5,603 nucleotides of DNA from Candidatus Acidiferrales bacterium. Lineage in GTDB: Bacteria; Acidobacteriota; Terriglobia; Acidiferrales; UBA7541. Below are positions 1-5,556 of the stretch, piece after piece. Position 1 is the stretch's first letter; every line of letters begins with the position of its first letter. The stretch lies in assembly GCA_030044295.1 (NCBI GenBank), contig JASHWB010000331.1:1-5603 (forward strand), written 5' to 3'. The position numbers and the translations under genes are program-made. The notes under the pieces were generated by a model that saw nothing but the letters and a program-made list of their open reading frames with translations, searched no databases and had not been told where the DNA came from.

Positions 1-1
1 C

Positions 2-595
2 GACGGCACTGGCGGCCGCTGGCAAAACCAGCCCTTCACCGGCAAGCACAACTATCCGGTCTTCGAAGCCGCGCAGGCCATGGATGTCCCGCTAGTCCTC
101 CACGGCAGCGAATCAATCAACAAAAATTTCCCCCACACGGCTGTTCAGTACCTCGTCGCGGATATCACCGGCTTCGTGCAGCTCATGATGGCAAAAGATC
201 TGTTCCGCGACTTTCCGCGCCTCCGCTTCCTCATTCCGCACGCTGGCGGCGCGCTGCCGTGCCAGATTGGCCGCTGGCGAGCCATCGCCAAGTACAACAA
301 CTGGTCCAGTCCGGACGAAATCCTCGGCAACGGCAACGTCTTCGTCGATACCTGCGTGTACAACCACATGAACATGCAAATGCTCTTCGATGCCGTTCCG
401 CTCGACAACATTCTCTTCGGCTCGGAATGCGACGGCGCGTTCCCCGGCGTGATCAACGACGAAACCAAAGACCACTACGACAATACGCGCCGCTACGTGG
501 ACGATTCCAAGCTCAACGCCGCCGATAAGCAACGCGTCTACGCAGCCAACGCCCGCCGCGTCTATCCGCGCGCCAGCCGCTGGATCAAGTCCTAG
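2..595 (+). CDS. Amidohydrolase-family protein, LigJ-like (4-oxalomesaconate hydratase-like), 5' truncated
   Basis: The reading frame is open from the window edge and ends at TAG 593-595, giving 197 residues. Family members have about 340, so roughly 145 N-terminal residues, including the first metal-binding HxH, lie outside the window. Visible landmarks match the C-terminal half of the amidohydrolase-2 TIM barrel: VLHGSES (the strand-5 metal His), LIPHAGGALP (the strand-6 His), NVFVDTCVY, NILFGSECDGA and a C-terminal NARRVYPR. The closest family I recognise is LigJ, a zinc enzyme that hydrates 4-oxalomesaconate in protocatechuate and gallate 4,5-cleavage. The Glu in FGSE, where most superfamily members have Asp, fits LigJ. 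Related decarboxylases (ACMSD, gamma-resorcylate) are alternatives, and the true substrate cannot be fixed from this fragment. The internal ATG at 80 is not the start, because homology continues upstream of it (YPVFEAAQ). The enzyme is presumably cytosolic. No other degradation gene is visible nearby. Confidence 0.85.
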   Translation, partial: DGTGGRWQNQPFTGKHNYPVFEAAQAMDVPLVLHGSESINKNFPHTAVQYLVADITGFVQLMMAKDLFRDFPRLRFLIPHAGGALPCQIGRWRAIAKYNNWSSPDEILGNGNVFVDTCVYNHMNMQMLFDAVPLDNILFGSECDGAFPGVINDETKDHYDNTRRYVDDSKLNAADKQRVYAANARRVYPRASRWIKS

Positions 596-604
596 ACGCC
601 GCAC

Positions 605-644
605 TCTGGCAGCGCGTGACGGAATCTCGTCAGGGCCAGACTTT
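605..644 (+). terminator. Two-part hairpin after the amidohydrolase gene, probable intrinsic terminator
   Basis: The outer stem TCTGGC (605-610) pairs perfectly with GCCAGA (635-640). The inner stem TGACG (617-621) pairs with CGTCA (628-632) around a 6-base loop. A short CTTT follows the stem. It begins 9 bases after the stop codon, which suits a terminator, but the T-run is short and the stem contains an asymmetric 6/2 internal loop, so termination is an inference. Confidence 0.5.
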
Positions 645-778
645 GAGTCGTGCCGTAAATTGGACGAGTTAAGGCGGCTTTGGCCGCTGAGGGAATAACG
701 TCTTTTCGTTCTGCCGCACTCTCTGAAGCGCCGTTTCCTCCTTTATTCAACTACGGACTATTACAAACCGTAAACTTC

Positions 779-808
779 TTGAAGCGGGACCGACGCCGGG
801 TGTACGCT
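779..808 (+). promoter_or_regulatory. Candidate promoter of the XRE gene, possibly leaderless
   Basis: A TTGAAG at 779-784 lies 18 bases before TACGCT at 803-808. Initiation about 7 bases downstream would place the mRNA 5' end at roughly 815-817, on the ATG at 817. The -10 match is only moderate (first, second and last bases). The absence of any Shine-Dalgarno sequence in the 15 bases before the ATG supports a leaderless transcript. Confidence 0.4.
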
Positions 809-816
809 GAGTCGCC

Positions 817-1206
817 ATGCTAATCGGACAAAGAATTCGCGAACTCCGTGAATCGAAAAATCTCAGCCAGGGGGACATCCAGGAGCGCACGGGATTGATT
901 CGCTGCTATACCTCGCGCGTTGAAAACGGCCACACCGTCCCATCCGTCGACACGCTGCTGAAATATGCGCGCGCACTCGAAGTGCCGCTCTACCGTCTTT
1001 TCTACGAGGGTTCTGCGGCGCCTAAAAACGTCCCGCTGCCCAAACCCGAAGCAATTCACGAGTGGGGCGACAGCGGCAACGAACGTCGCGAACTCCGCAA
1101 TTTCGCCAAAGCCCTCTCACGCTTGGATGATCGCGGCCGCGCTTTGCTCTTCGAAGCCGCAAAAGCCATGGCCCGCCGCCACGGCCCGCGCTCTGCAGCC
1201 GAATAG
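817..1206 (+). CDS. XRE-family helix-turn-helix transcriptional regulator
   Basis: This is a 129-residue protein with a Cro/C1-type HTH domain at about residues 5-62. It opens with IGQRIRELRESKNLSQGDI. The recognition region TGLIRCYTSRVENGHTVP follows, then the stabilising helices LLKYARALEVPLYRLFYEG. The rest is a charged, proline-containing linker (about 65-92) and a helical tail (about 93-120) containing LSRLDDRGRALLFEAAKAMARR, which may serve dimerisation. No ligand-binding domain, peptidase motif or membrane segment is visible. It should be a cytosolic DNA-binding protein, but its target is unknown. The ATG is chosen because the domain starts at once and a promoter-like pair sits directly upstream. 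The 221-base gap before it and the hairpins after it suggest a single-gene unit. Small stand-alone regulators of this form are, to my recollection, frequent in Acidobacteriota. The family call is firm and the function is open. Confidence 0.93.
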   Translation: MLIGQRIRELRESKNLSQGDIQERTGLIRCYTSRVENGHTVPSVDTLLKYARALEVPLYRLFYEGSAAPKNVPLPKPEAIHEWGDSGNERRELRNFAKALSRLDDRGRALLFEAAKAMARRHGPRSAAE

Positions 1207-1227
1207 AACTTCACCGCCTTCCGGGAA

Positions 1228-1283
1228 CGCCAATCTCCTGATTGGCGGTACGCGCCGTTTGCCATACCGCGGCCGCAGCCGCG
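1228..1283. repeat. Pair of compact hairpins downstream of the XRE gene
   Basis: The first hairpin is CGCCAATC (1228-1235), loop TCCT, GATTGGCG (1240-1247): a perfect 8-bp stem. The second is CGCGGC (1268-1273), loop CGCA, GCCGCG (1278-1283): a perfect 6-bp stem. They begin 22 bases after the XRE stop codon. No T-run follows either, so they may be a factor-assisted terminator, an mRNA-stabilising element or a REP-like dispersed repeat. The structures are directly visible, and the role is a guess. Confidence 0.6.
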
Positions 1284-1436
1284 CTCCGCGGAGGTCTTTA
1301 GCTTGCATTTCGTTGTCTACCGATTTTCTGGCCCCTACCCTCTGTCGCCTGCTGAACGCAGTGGCGTCCGATGTCTGCAACACAACCTCCACCCGAGCCG
1401 TTCGATCGCGATAGCCGGCCGTTCGCTGACTTTTCG

Positions 1437-1466
1437 TTGCGCCGTTGCCCCGGTTTGCGCTAGCGT
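1437..1466 (+). promoter_or_regulatory. Weak promoter-like pair in the pheT upstream region
   Basis: TTGCGC (1437-1442) and TAGCGT (1461-1466) are separated by 18 bases. If real, transcription would start near 1473 and give pheT a leader of about 420 bases. Both hexamers are imperfect and GC-rich, so this is only a candidate. Confidence 0.25.
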
Positions 1467-1707
1467 AGTCCGATTCTTATGACGATCGAGCGCCAATTAG
1501 GAAGCGGTTGGAAGTCAAACGCGACGATCGCGCCTGCTCTCGCTGGTATCCCTTCTCGAATTGGGAGAAATTTTTCTAATAGCGAAGATGCTTCGAGTAG
1601 AGCATATCTCAAGTTCCGGCGCTTCATCGACATACGATTTCCCAATCGCGAACCAATCGGCATCGGCTGCGTCGCGGCTCGCTTAGCCGCTCGCCCGCGT
1701 CCAGTCT

Positions 1708-1742
1708 TCACCAATCACTACTCACCACTCACCACTCACTCT
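1708..1742. repeat. 7-bp tandem repeat, five units of TCACCAC type
   Basis: The units are TCACCAA, TCACTAC, TCACCAC, TCACCAC and TCACTCT. Units 3 and 4 are identical and the others differ at one to three bases. The 7-base period is incompatible with a conserved coding frame and supports a non-coding reading of this stretch. Confidence 0.85.
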
Positions 1743-1745
1743 TCA

Positions 1746-1823
1746 AAGGGCGGAACAGCCAATCGACCTTCGACACACGTAAGTCTTAGAAAACAAAGTC
1801 TCGGCGCCTGCCAAGGGCGGAAC
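1746..1823. repeat. Direct repeat AAGGGCGGAAC, two copies
   Basis: The 11-base sequence AAGGGCGGAAC occurs at 1746-1756 and again at 1813-1823, 67 bases apart, both upstream of pheT. It could be a regulatory site pair or the footprint of an old duplication. Confidence 0.6.
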
Positions 1824-1851
1824 GTCCCGGTGCATCAGAAAACTCCGTTTT

Positions 1852-1857
1852 TACATT
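1852..1857 (+). promoter_or_regulatory. Possible -10 element close to pheT
   Basis: TACATT at 1852-1857 lies in a T-rich run 37 bases before the pheT ATG and matches four of six consensus positions. No good -35 is present at the proper distance, so this is weak. Confidence 0.25.
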
Positions 1858-1894
1858 CGAAGTGCATTTGCTACGGCGCTGCGGGGCCTCGGTC

Positions 1895-3982
1895 ATGAAG
1901 CTCCTCTACGATTGGCTGCGCGAGTTCGTGGACGTCACCGCGCCCGCGGCCGACCTGCGCGCACGCCTCGCGCTCTCCGGCCTCGCCATCGACTCCATCG
2001 ACGAGTCGGCCGTCGGTCCTGTCCTCGACGCCGAAGTCACAGCTAACCGTCCCGACTGCCTCGGCCACTACGGAGTTGCCCGCGAAATCGCCGCCATCTA
2101 TCGCCTGCCGGTCAAGCCGCTCGCGATCACCCTGAAAGAATCCGTCGAAAAAGCTGCTGGCGCCACGCGCGTCGATATCGAATCCCCTGATCTCTGTGGA
2201 CGCTACACCGCGCGGGTCCTTCGCGGCGTGAAGATTCAGCCCTCACCTGATTGGCTCCGCAAGCGCCTCGAAGCGATCGGACAGAATTCGATCAACAACG
2301 TCGTCGATGTCACGAACTACGTCATGTTCGAGCTCGGCCAGCCTCTCCACGCCTTCGACCTCGATAAACTCGCCGAGCGCCGCATCGTCGTCCGCCGCGC
2401 GAAACCCGGCGAAAAGGTCCGCACGCTCGATGGCCTTGAACGCACGCTCTCAAAGGATATGTGCGTAATCGCGGACGCCTCCCGCGCCGTAGCCGTCGCT
2501 GGAGTGATGGGCGGCTCGGAGAGCGAGATCGGCTTCGGCAGCCGCAACGTCCTGCTCGAATCCGCCTGGTTCGATCCCATCTCCGTCCGCCGCACTTCCA
2601 AGTCGCTTGGCTTGCGCAGCGAAGCCTCCTATCGCTTCGAGCGCGGCGCCGACCCGGAAATGGCGGAAACGGCTTCGCGTCGTGCGGCGCAGTTGATCGC
2701 CGAGCTCGCTGGCGGCGAAATTCTTTCTGGCGCCGTTGACGTCTATCTTCGTCGAGAGACGCCGCTCGAAATCGTCCTCGCGCGCAGCGAGCTGCTTCGC
2801 GTCATGGGCGCGGACGTTCCCGATCGCGATATCGAAGGCATCCTCTTCGCGCTCGGTTTCGACCCGCATCGCGAAGGCCCCTCTAAAAGCGAGGACCCGC
2901 AGGCGCAGTGGCGCTGCCGCCGTCCTTCCTGGCGCCAGGACGTCTCACGCGGAATTGACCTGATCGAGGAAGTCGCGCGCCACTACGGCTACCACAAATT
3001 TCCGCCGCGCCTGCCGCCCGCGAAGCTGCCAGCCCGTTTCTTGCCTCATGCTGAAGCTGAAAGCCGGCTGCGCGAGCGCATCGTCGCGCTCGGCTACAAC
3101 GAGATTGTGGAAATCCCGCTTGTTGACGAGCAACGTGACACCCTCTTTCGCTCCGCGGATACAACGCCCGCGAAAATCGGCAACCCTCTCGCGGAAGACG
3201 CATCGGTCCTTCGCTCCAATGGGCTCGTCAGCATGGCCAACGCCATTTCATGGAATCTGAATCACGGCCAGCGCAATTTCCGGCTCTTCGAAATCGGTAG
3301 GCGATATGAGCTGCGCGGCAGTGTGCCAGTTGAAACCGGCATCCTGACGCTCGGCGCCACCGGCCTAGTTGGCGAAAAGTCGATCCACCAAACCGCTCGC
3401 GAATTTACCTTCGCCGACTTGAAAGGCGACCTCGATTCCATTGGCGTTCTCGCTGGCGGCTTCGCGTGGAAATCCGCCGGACCAGCCTGGCTAGCACCCT
3501 CTCGCACCGGACAAATCGCGGTTGAATCGCAAAGTGGAAGCCATAAGGACATGGGAGCCGCCGGTCAGCTCGCTCGCAATCTCGCTGATAAGCTCAAGTT
3601 TCGCCAGGACATCTTTCTAGCGGAAATCGAGCTCGAGCCTTTGCTCGTTGCGATCGAATCGGCGGCGGCGAATTTAAAGTTCTCTCCAATTCCCCGCTTT
3701 CCGGCTGTCGAGCGCGATTTCTCGCTGGTCCTTGCCGATGGCATCCAGTTCTCGCAGGTGTCTGGTGCCATCCGAGCGCTTGAGATTCCGGAATTGCGCG
3801 CCATCGAAGCCGCCGACCTGTTCCGCGGCGGCCAAATCCCGCAAGGAAAATATTCTCTGATGATCCGCGTCGCGTTTCAGAGCCCTGACGCCACTCTCAC
3901 CGACGCGCAAGTCGCCGGCTATTCTTCGCGCATTGTTTCCGCACTCGAGCAAAAGCTCGGCGCCTCGCTTCGCACCACCTGA
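1895..3982 (+). CDS. pheT: Phenylalanine--tRNA ligase beta subunit, lacking the EMAP-like tRNA-binding domain
   Basis: PheT pairs with PheS as an alpha2-beta2 enzyme that charges tRNA-Phe, and its B3/B4 domain removes misattached Tyr. The ATG at 1895 is chosen because it gives the family N-terminus MKLLYDWLREFV; the in-frame ATG at 1862 would add 11 unrelated residues. The product is 695 residues against about 795 in E. coli. Visible parts, in order, are an N-terminal segment (1-36), TANRPDCLG (49-57), B3/B4 with NNVVDVTNYV (134-143), GQPLHAFD (148-155) and AGVMGGSESEI (202-212), then RSEASYRFERGADP (241-254) and a B5 domain (about 290-370). A catalytic-like domain follows, and the last 95 or so residues form the ferredoxin-fold anticodon-binding domain (PRFPAVERDFSLVL onward). 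The OB-fold domain that usually sits between the N-terminal segment and TANRPDCLG is absent. The only Shine-Dalgarno candidate is a poor GGGG at 1883-1886. No pheS is adjacent. zapA follows after 88 bases. Confidence 0.97.
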   Translation: MKLLYDWLREFVDVTAPAADLRARLALSGLAIDSIDESAVGPVLDAEVTANRPDCLGHYGVAREIAAIYRLPVKPLAITLKESVEKAAGATRVDIESPDLCGRYTARVLRGVKIQPSPDWLRKRLEAIGQNSINNVVDVTNYVMFELGQPLHAFDLDKLAERRIVVRRAKPGEKVRTLDGLERTLSKDMCVIADASRAVAVAGVMGGSESEIGFGSRNVLLESAWFDPISVRRTSKSLGLRSEASYRFERGADPEMAETASRRAAQLIAELAGGEILSGAVDVYLRRETPLEIVLARSELLRVMGADVPDRDIEGILFALGFDPHREGPSKSEDPQAQWRCRRPSWRQDVSRGIDLIEEVARHYGYHKFPPRLPPAKLPARFLPHAEAESRLRERIVALGYNEIVEIPLVDEQRDTLFRSADTTPAKIGNPLAEDASVLRSNGLVSMANAISWNLNHGQRNFRLFEIGRRYELRGSVPVETGILTLGATGLVGEKSIHQTAREFTFADLKGDLDSIGVLAGGFAWKSAGPAWLAPSRTGQIAVESQSGSHKDMGAAGQLARNLADKLKFRQDIFLAEIELEPLLVAIESAAANLKFSPIPRFPAVERDFSLVLADGIQFSQVSGAIRALEIPELRAIEAADLFRGGQIPQGKYSLMIRVAFQSPDATLTDAQVAGYSSRIVSALEQKLGASLRTT

Positions 3983-4058
3983 GCGTGCTGCCCACAATCC
4001 CGATTGCGCCGCGAGGCACGATTGGCACAAAATGGCCTCACACCAGCCGATTTAGCGC

Positions 4059-4065
4059 GGGGGAG
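4059..4065 (+). promoter_or_regulatory. Ribosome binding site of zapA
   Basis: GGGGGAG lies 5 bases before the GTG at 4071. It is the best Shine-Dalgarno match in the window and decides the GTG start. Confidence 0.75.
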
Positions 4066-4070
4066 CTAAC

Positions 4071-4349
4071 GTGAAAGTCGATATCTACGATCAGAGCTAC
4101 AACGTCAATTCCGGCGGCGACGAAGAGTATGTGAAGGAACTTGCTGCCTACGTTGACGGCAAGATGCGCGAAATCGCCGAAGCCACCCGCATGGTCGATT
4201 CGCTCAAAGTGGCCGTCCTCGCCGCGTTGAATATCACGGACGAACTGCTCACCTTGCGCCGCCGCCAGCACGAACTCGAGGGCCCCCTGCGTCAGCGTGT
4301 CGAAAAGTGCGTCGCCATGGTCGAACGTGCCCTGGAACAATCGAATTGA
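4071..4349 (+). CDS. zapA: Cell division protein ZapA
   Basis: The product is 92 residues from a GTG start set by the GGGGGAG site. ZapA is a cytosolic protein that bundles and stabilises FtsZ filaments at the division ring. The N-terminal globular head contains VDIYDQSYNV (about 3-12) and GGDEEYVKELAAYVDGKMREIA (about 15-36), the typical ZapA pattern of a short beta segment followed by a helix with the YVxxLAxYVD signature. Residues about 45-90 form one long charged helix (VAVLAALNITDELLTLRRRQ and onward), expected to be the coiled coil used for dimerisation. The length is slightly below the E. coli protein (109). It lies 88 bases after pheT with no strong terminator between them, so the two are probably cotranscribed. 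A weak TTGCGC (4004-4009) and CAAAAT (4028-4033) pair could give it a promoter of its own. The 6S RNA gene follows, an adjacency also known in gammaproteobacteria. Confidence 0.92.
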   Translation: MKVDIYDQSYNVNSGGDEEYVKELAAYVDGKMREIAEATRMVDSLKVAVLAALNITDELLTLRRRQHELEGPLRQRVEKCVAMVERALEQSN

Positions 4350-4486
4350 CCGATCCAAATGTGGGCCACTTCCACACCGATGGAAATCAGCTCCTTTATG
4401 GCGTCGATCAGCCAGTAGTCGTTCTCAAATCGCTTATGGATCGCTCCATTTGCTCGGCCGCCGCAAAAGGCGTGGTTCGGGAATCC

Positions 4487-4495
4487 TGTTACAAT
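4487..4495 (+). promoter_or_regulatory. Extended -10 promoter of the 6S RNA gene
   Basis: TG at 4487-4488, one spacer base, then TACAAT at 4490-4495 form a good extended -10 element. No clear -35 is seen at 16-18 bases upstream, which extended -10 promoters tolerate. Initiation near 4501-4503 would coincide with the GCGG that can pair with CCGC at 4695-4698, the expected closing helix of the RNA. Confidence 0.65.
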
Positions 4496-4500
4496 GAATC

Positions 4501-4700
4501 GCGGAGATGGCCTGCGACGCAGGTGGATGTTGCGAAAGCCTATTTGAACCAACACTGGATCCCAGGGCGCCTGCGTTGACCTGCCCTTGTGCACGTCCCC
4601 TCCGGCTTGCCGGATCGGGAAAGCCTTAAAGCAGGCTCTGGGCGCCCGACATAGCGAGTGGGGTTCAGGGCCTAGCAACGCACGGCGAAGTGGACCGCTC
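4501..4700 (+). ncRNA. ssrS: 6S RNA
   Basis: 6S RNA mimics an open promoter and sequesters sigma-70-type RNA polymerase holoenzyme. Visible support: (a) the apical 3' strand AAAGCCTTAAAGC (4620-4632) closely matches the GAAGCCTTAAAAC of E. coli 6S RNA, and GGGGTTCAGGG (4660-4670) resembles its GGGTTCAAGGG. (b) A nested fold exists: GTTGC 4529-4533 with GCAAC 4675-4679, GCC 4538-4540 with GGC 4669-4671, TGAACC 4545-4550 with GGTTCA 4662-4667, then GGGCGCC 4565-4571 with GGCGCCC 4641-4647. Next come CCTGC 4580-4584 with GCAGG 4631-4635, CCC 4598-4600 with GGG 4617-4619, and the tip TCCGG-CTTG-CCGGA 4601-4614. (c) The two central helices enclose an internal loop of 14 bases on each strand (4551-4564 and 4648-4661), the promoter-bubble position. 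(d) An extended -10 lies just upstream, and zapA is the upstream neighbour. The ends are approximate. CCTGCGACGCAGG (4511-4523) is self-complementary and may compete with the closing helix. Confidence 0.85.
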
Positions 4701-4718
4701 CCCACGATCCGACGAGGG

Positions 4719-4754
4719 CCGGGACTCTGGCGAACGAAGTGAGTCAAGGGTCTT
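4719..4754 (+). repeat. GCGAACGAAGTGAGTC-type spacer element between 6S RNA and the phosphoesterase gene
   Basis: The stretch contains GACTC (4723-4727) and its complement GAGTC (4741-4745) around a 13-base loop, followed by AAGGGTCTTT. The wording GCGAACGAAGTGAGTCAAGG resembles a dispersed intergenic element of many GC-rich bacteria that translates as GERSESR-like nonsense peptides. It could double as a weak 3' processing or termination signal for 6S RNA. That it is dispersed in this genome is inferred from resemblance only. Confidence 0.4.
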
Positions 4755-4773
4755 TGGCCATCCCAAAGGCGAC

Positions 4774-5556
4774 ATGAAAATACTCTTCATCGGCGACGTG
4801 GTCGGCTCGCCCGGCCGCAAAATCGTTCATGAGCGGCTGGCGGACATCCTTGCGCAGCGGCACATCGACTTCTGCATCATCAATTGCGAGAACGCGGCTT
4901 CCGGCTTCGGCGTCACGCCCAAAATCGCCGACGAATTTTTCGCGGTTGGCGCGGACGTCCTCACCAGCGGCAACCACATCTGGAAGCGGAAGGAGATCAT
5001 TGACTATTTTCCCTCGCAGCCGCGACTGCTGCGGCCCGCGAATTTTCCGGAAGGCTCGCCCGGCTGCGGCCTGTGGGTCGGCAAAGCCAAGAATGGCGCC
5101 GGCTGCGCCGTGCTCAACGTGCAGGGCCGCACGTTCATGGCTCCGATCGACGATCCGTTCCGCGCGGCGACGAACGCACTGACGAAGATCCCGCCGGATG
5201 TAAAAGTGATCGTTGTGGACATGCACGCCGAAGCGACGTCTGAAAAAGTCGCGATGGGGTGGTATCTCGATGGCAAAGCTTCCGCGGTGCTTGGCACCCA
5301 CACGCACATTCCCACAGCCGATAATCACGTTCTGCCCGGTGGCACGGCTTACATCACGGACGTTGGCATGACCGGCCCGCACGACTCCGTCATTGGGATG
5401 GAAAAGCGCGCCATCATCGACCATTTCATCGACGCCATGCCTTCTCGATTCAATGTCGCCGAAGGTGACATTCAGATGAACGGCGTCCAAATCGACGTGG
5501 ACGAGTCCACCGGCCGCGCCCGATCCGTCGAGCGCGCCAATTTTCGTTTGGATTGA
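4774..5556 (+). CDS. ymdB: YmdB-family (TIGR00282) metallophosphoesterase
   Basis: This 260-residue cytosolic calcineurin-like phosphoesterase matches the size of B. subtilis YmdB (264), a 2',3'-cyclic-nucleotide phosphodiesterase that affects biofilm gene expression. It is unrelated to the E. coli macrodomain protein of the same name. The two-metal ligand set is complete: D8 in FIGDVVGSPG, E39 and N40 in INCENAASGFG, N67 in SGNHIWKR, H151 in VDMHAEATSEK, and H176 and H178 in LGTHTHIPTAD. TDVGMTGPHDSVIGM is also characteristic. The ATG at 4774 is chosen because MKILFIGDVVG is the family N-terminus. The in-frame ATG at 4690 would add 28 residues encoded by the 6S RNA 3' end and a spacer repeat. 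The Shine-Dalgarno is weak (AAGG, 4766-4769). In B. subtilis ymdB follows rny, but here 6S RNA and zapA are upstream and no rny is in the window. The physiological substrate in this organism is unproven. Confidence 0.95.
   Translation: MKILFIGDVVGSPGRKIVHERLADILAQRHIDFCIINCENAASGFGVTPKIADEFFAVGADVLTSGNHIWKRKEIIDYFPSQPRLLRPANFPEGSPGCGLWVGKAKNGAGCAVLNVQGRTFMAPIDDPFRAATNALTKIPPDVKVIVVDMHAEATSEKVAMGWYLDGKASAVLGTHTHIPTADNHVLPGGTAYITDVGMTGPHDSVIGMEKRAIIDHFIDAMPSRFNVAEGDIQMNGVQIDVDESTGRARSVERANFRLD

Larger units (their letters stand above)
1207..1894. other. 688-base region without a convincing gene, upstream of pheT
   Basis: No reading frame here has recognisable protein character. The longest, 1479-1898 on plus, gives a Ser/Arg/Pro-rich low-complexity translation and spans a 7-bp tandem repeat, which would not keep frame. 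The 84-residue minus-strand frame at 1460-1714 is also unrecognisable. The stretch contains compact hairpins near 1228-1283, a weak promoter-like pair near 1437-1466, an A/T-richer patch near 1560-1640, the tandem repeat at 1708-1742, a direct repeat (1746-1756 and 1813-1823) and a possible -10 at 1852-1857. It sits where pheS would usually be found, but I see no pheS remnant. Confidence 0.7.

Noticed and set aside
113..604. 163-residue minus-strand frame opposite the amidohydrolase
   Set aside because: Low-complexity translation (Val, Ala, Glu, His runs) mirroring the plus-strand codons. The plus strand carries clear family motifs.
1460..1714. 84-residue minus-strand frame upstream of pheT
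   Set aside because: It has no family resemblance and no ribosome binding site, and its first codons overlap the start of the tandem repeat.
1708..1742. CRISPR-like array
   Set aside because: Units are only 7 bp with no spacers, so this is a simple tandem repeat.
1430..1894. T-box or Phe attenuator leader for pheT
   Set aside because: No T-box sequence resembling TGGNACCGCG, no Phe-rich short leader peptide and no terminator with a T-run were found.
4022..4040. TTGGCAC before zapA as a sigma-54 -24 element
   Set aside because: No TTGC is present at the required distance downstream.
4360..4449. Small inverted repeats TGTGG/CCACA (4360-4376) and ATGGA/TCCAT (4436-4449) as a zapA terminator
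   Set aside because: Stems are only 5 bp with at most three T after them, too weak to call.
4292..4747. 151-residue minus-strand frame covering the 6S RNA region
   Set aside because: The translation is unrecognisable and the region is better explained by the structured RNA on the plus strand.
4744..5490. 248-residue minus-strand open frame opposite ymdB
   Set aside because: It is a shadow of a GC-rich gene: His/Arg/Val-rich with no recognisable motif, and antisense to a protein with a complete set of catalytic residues.
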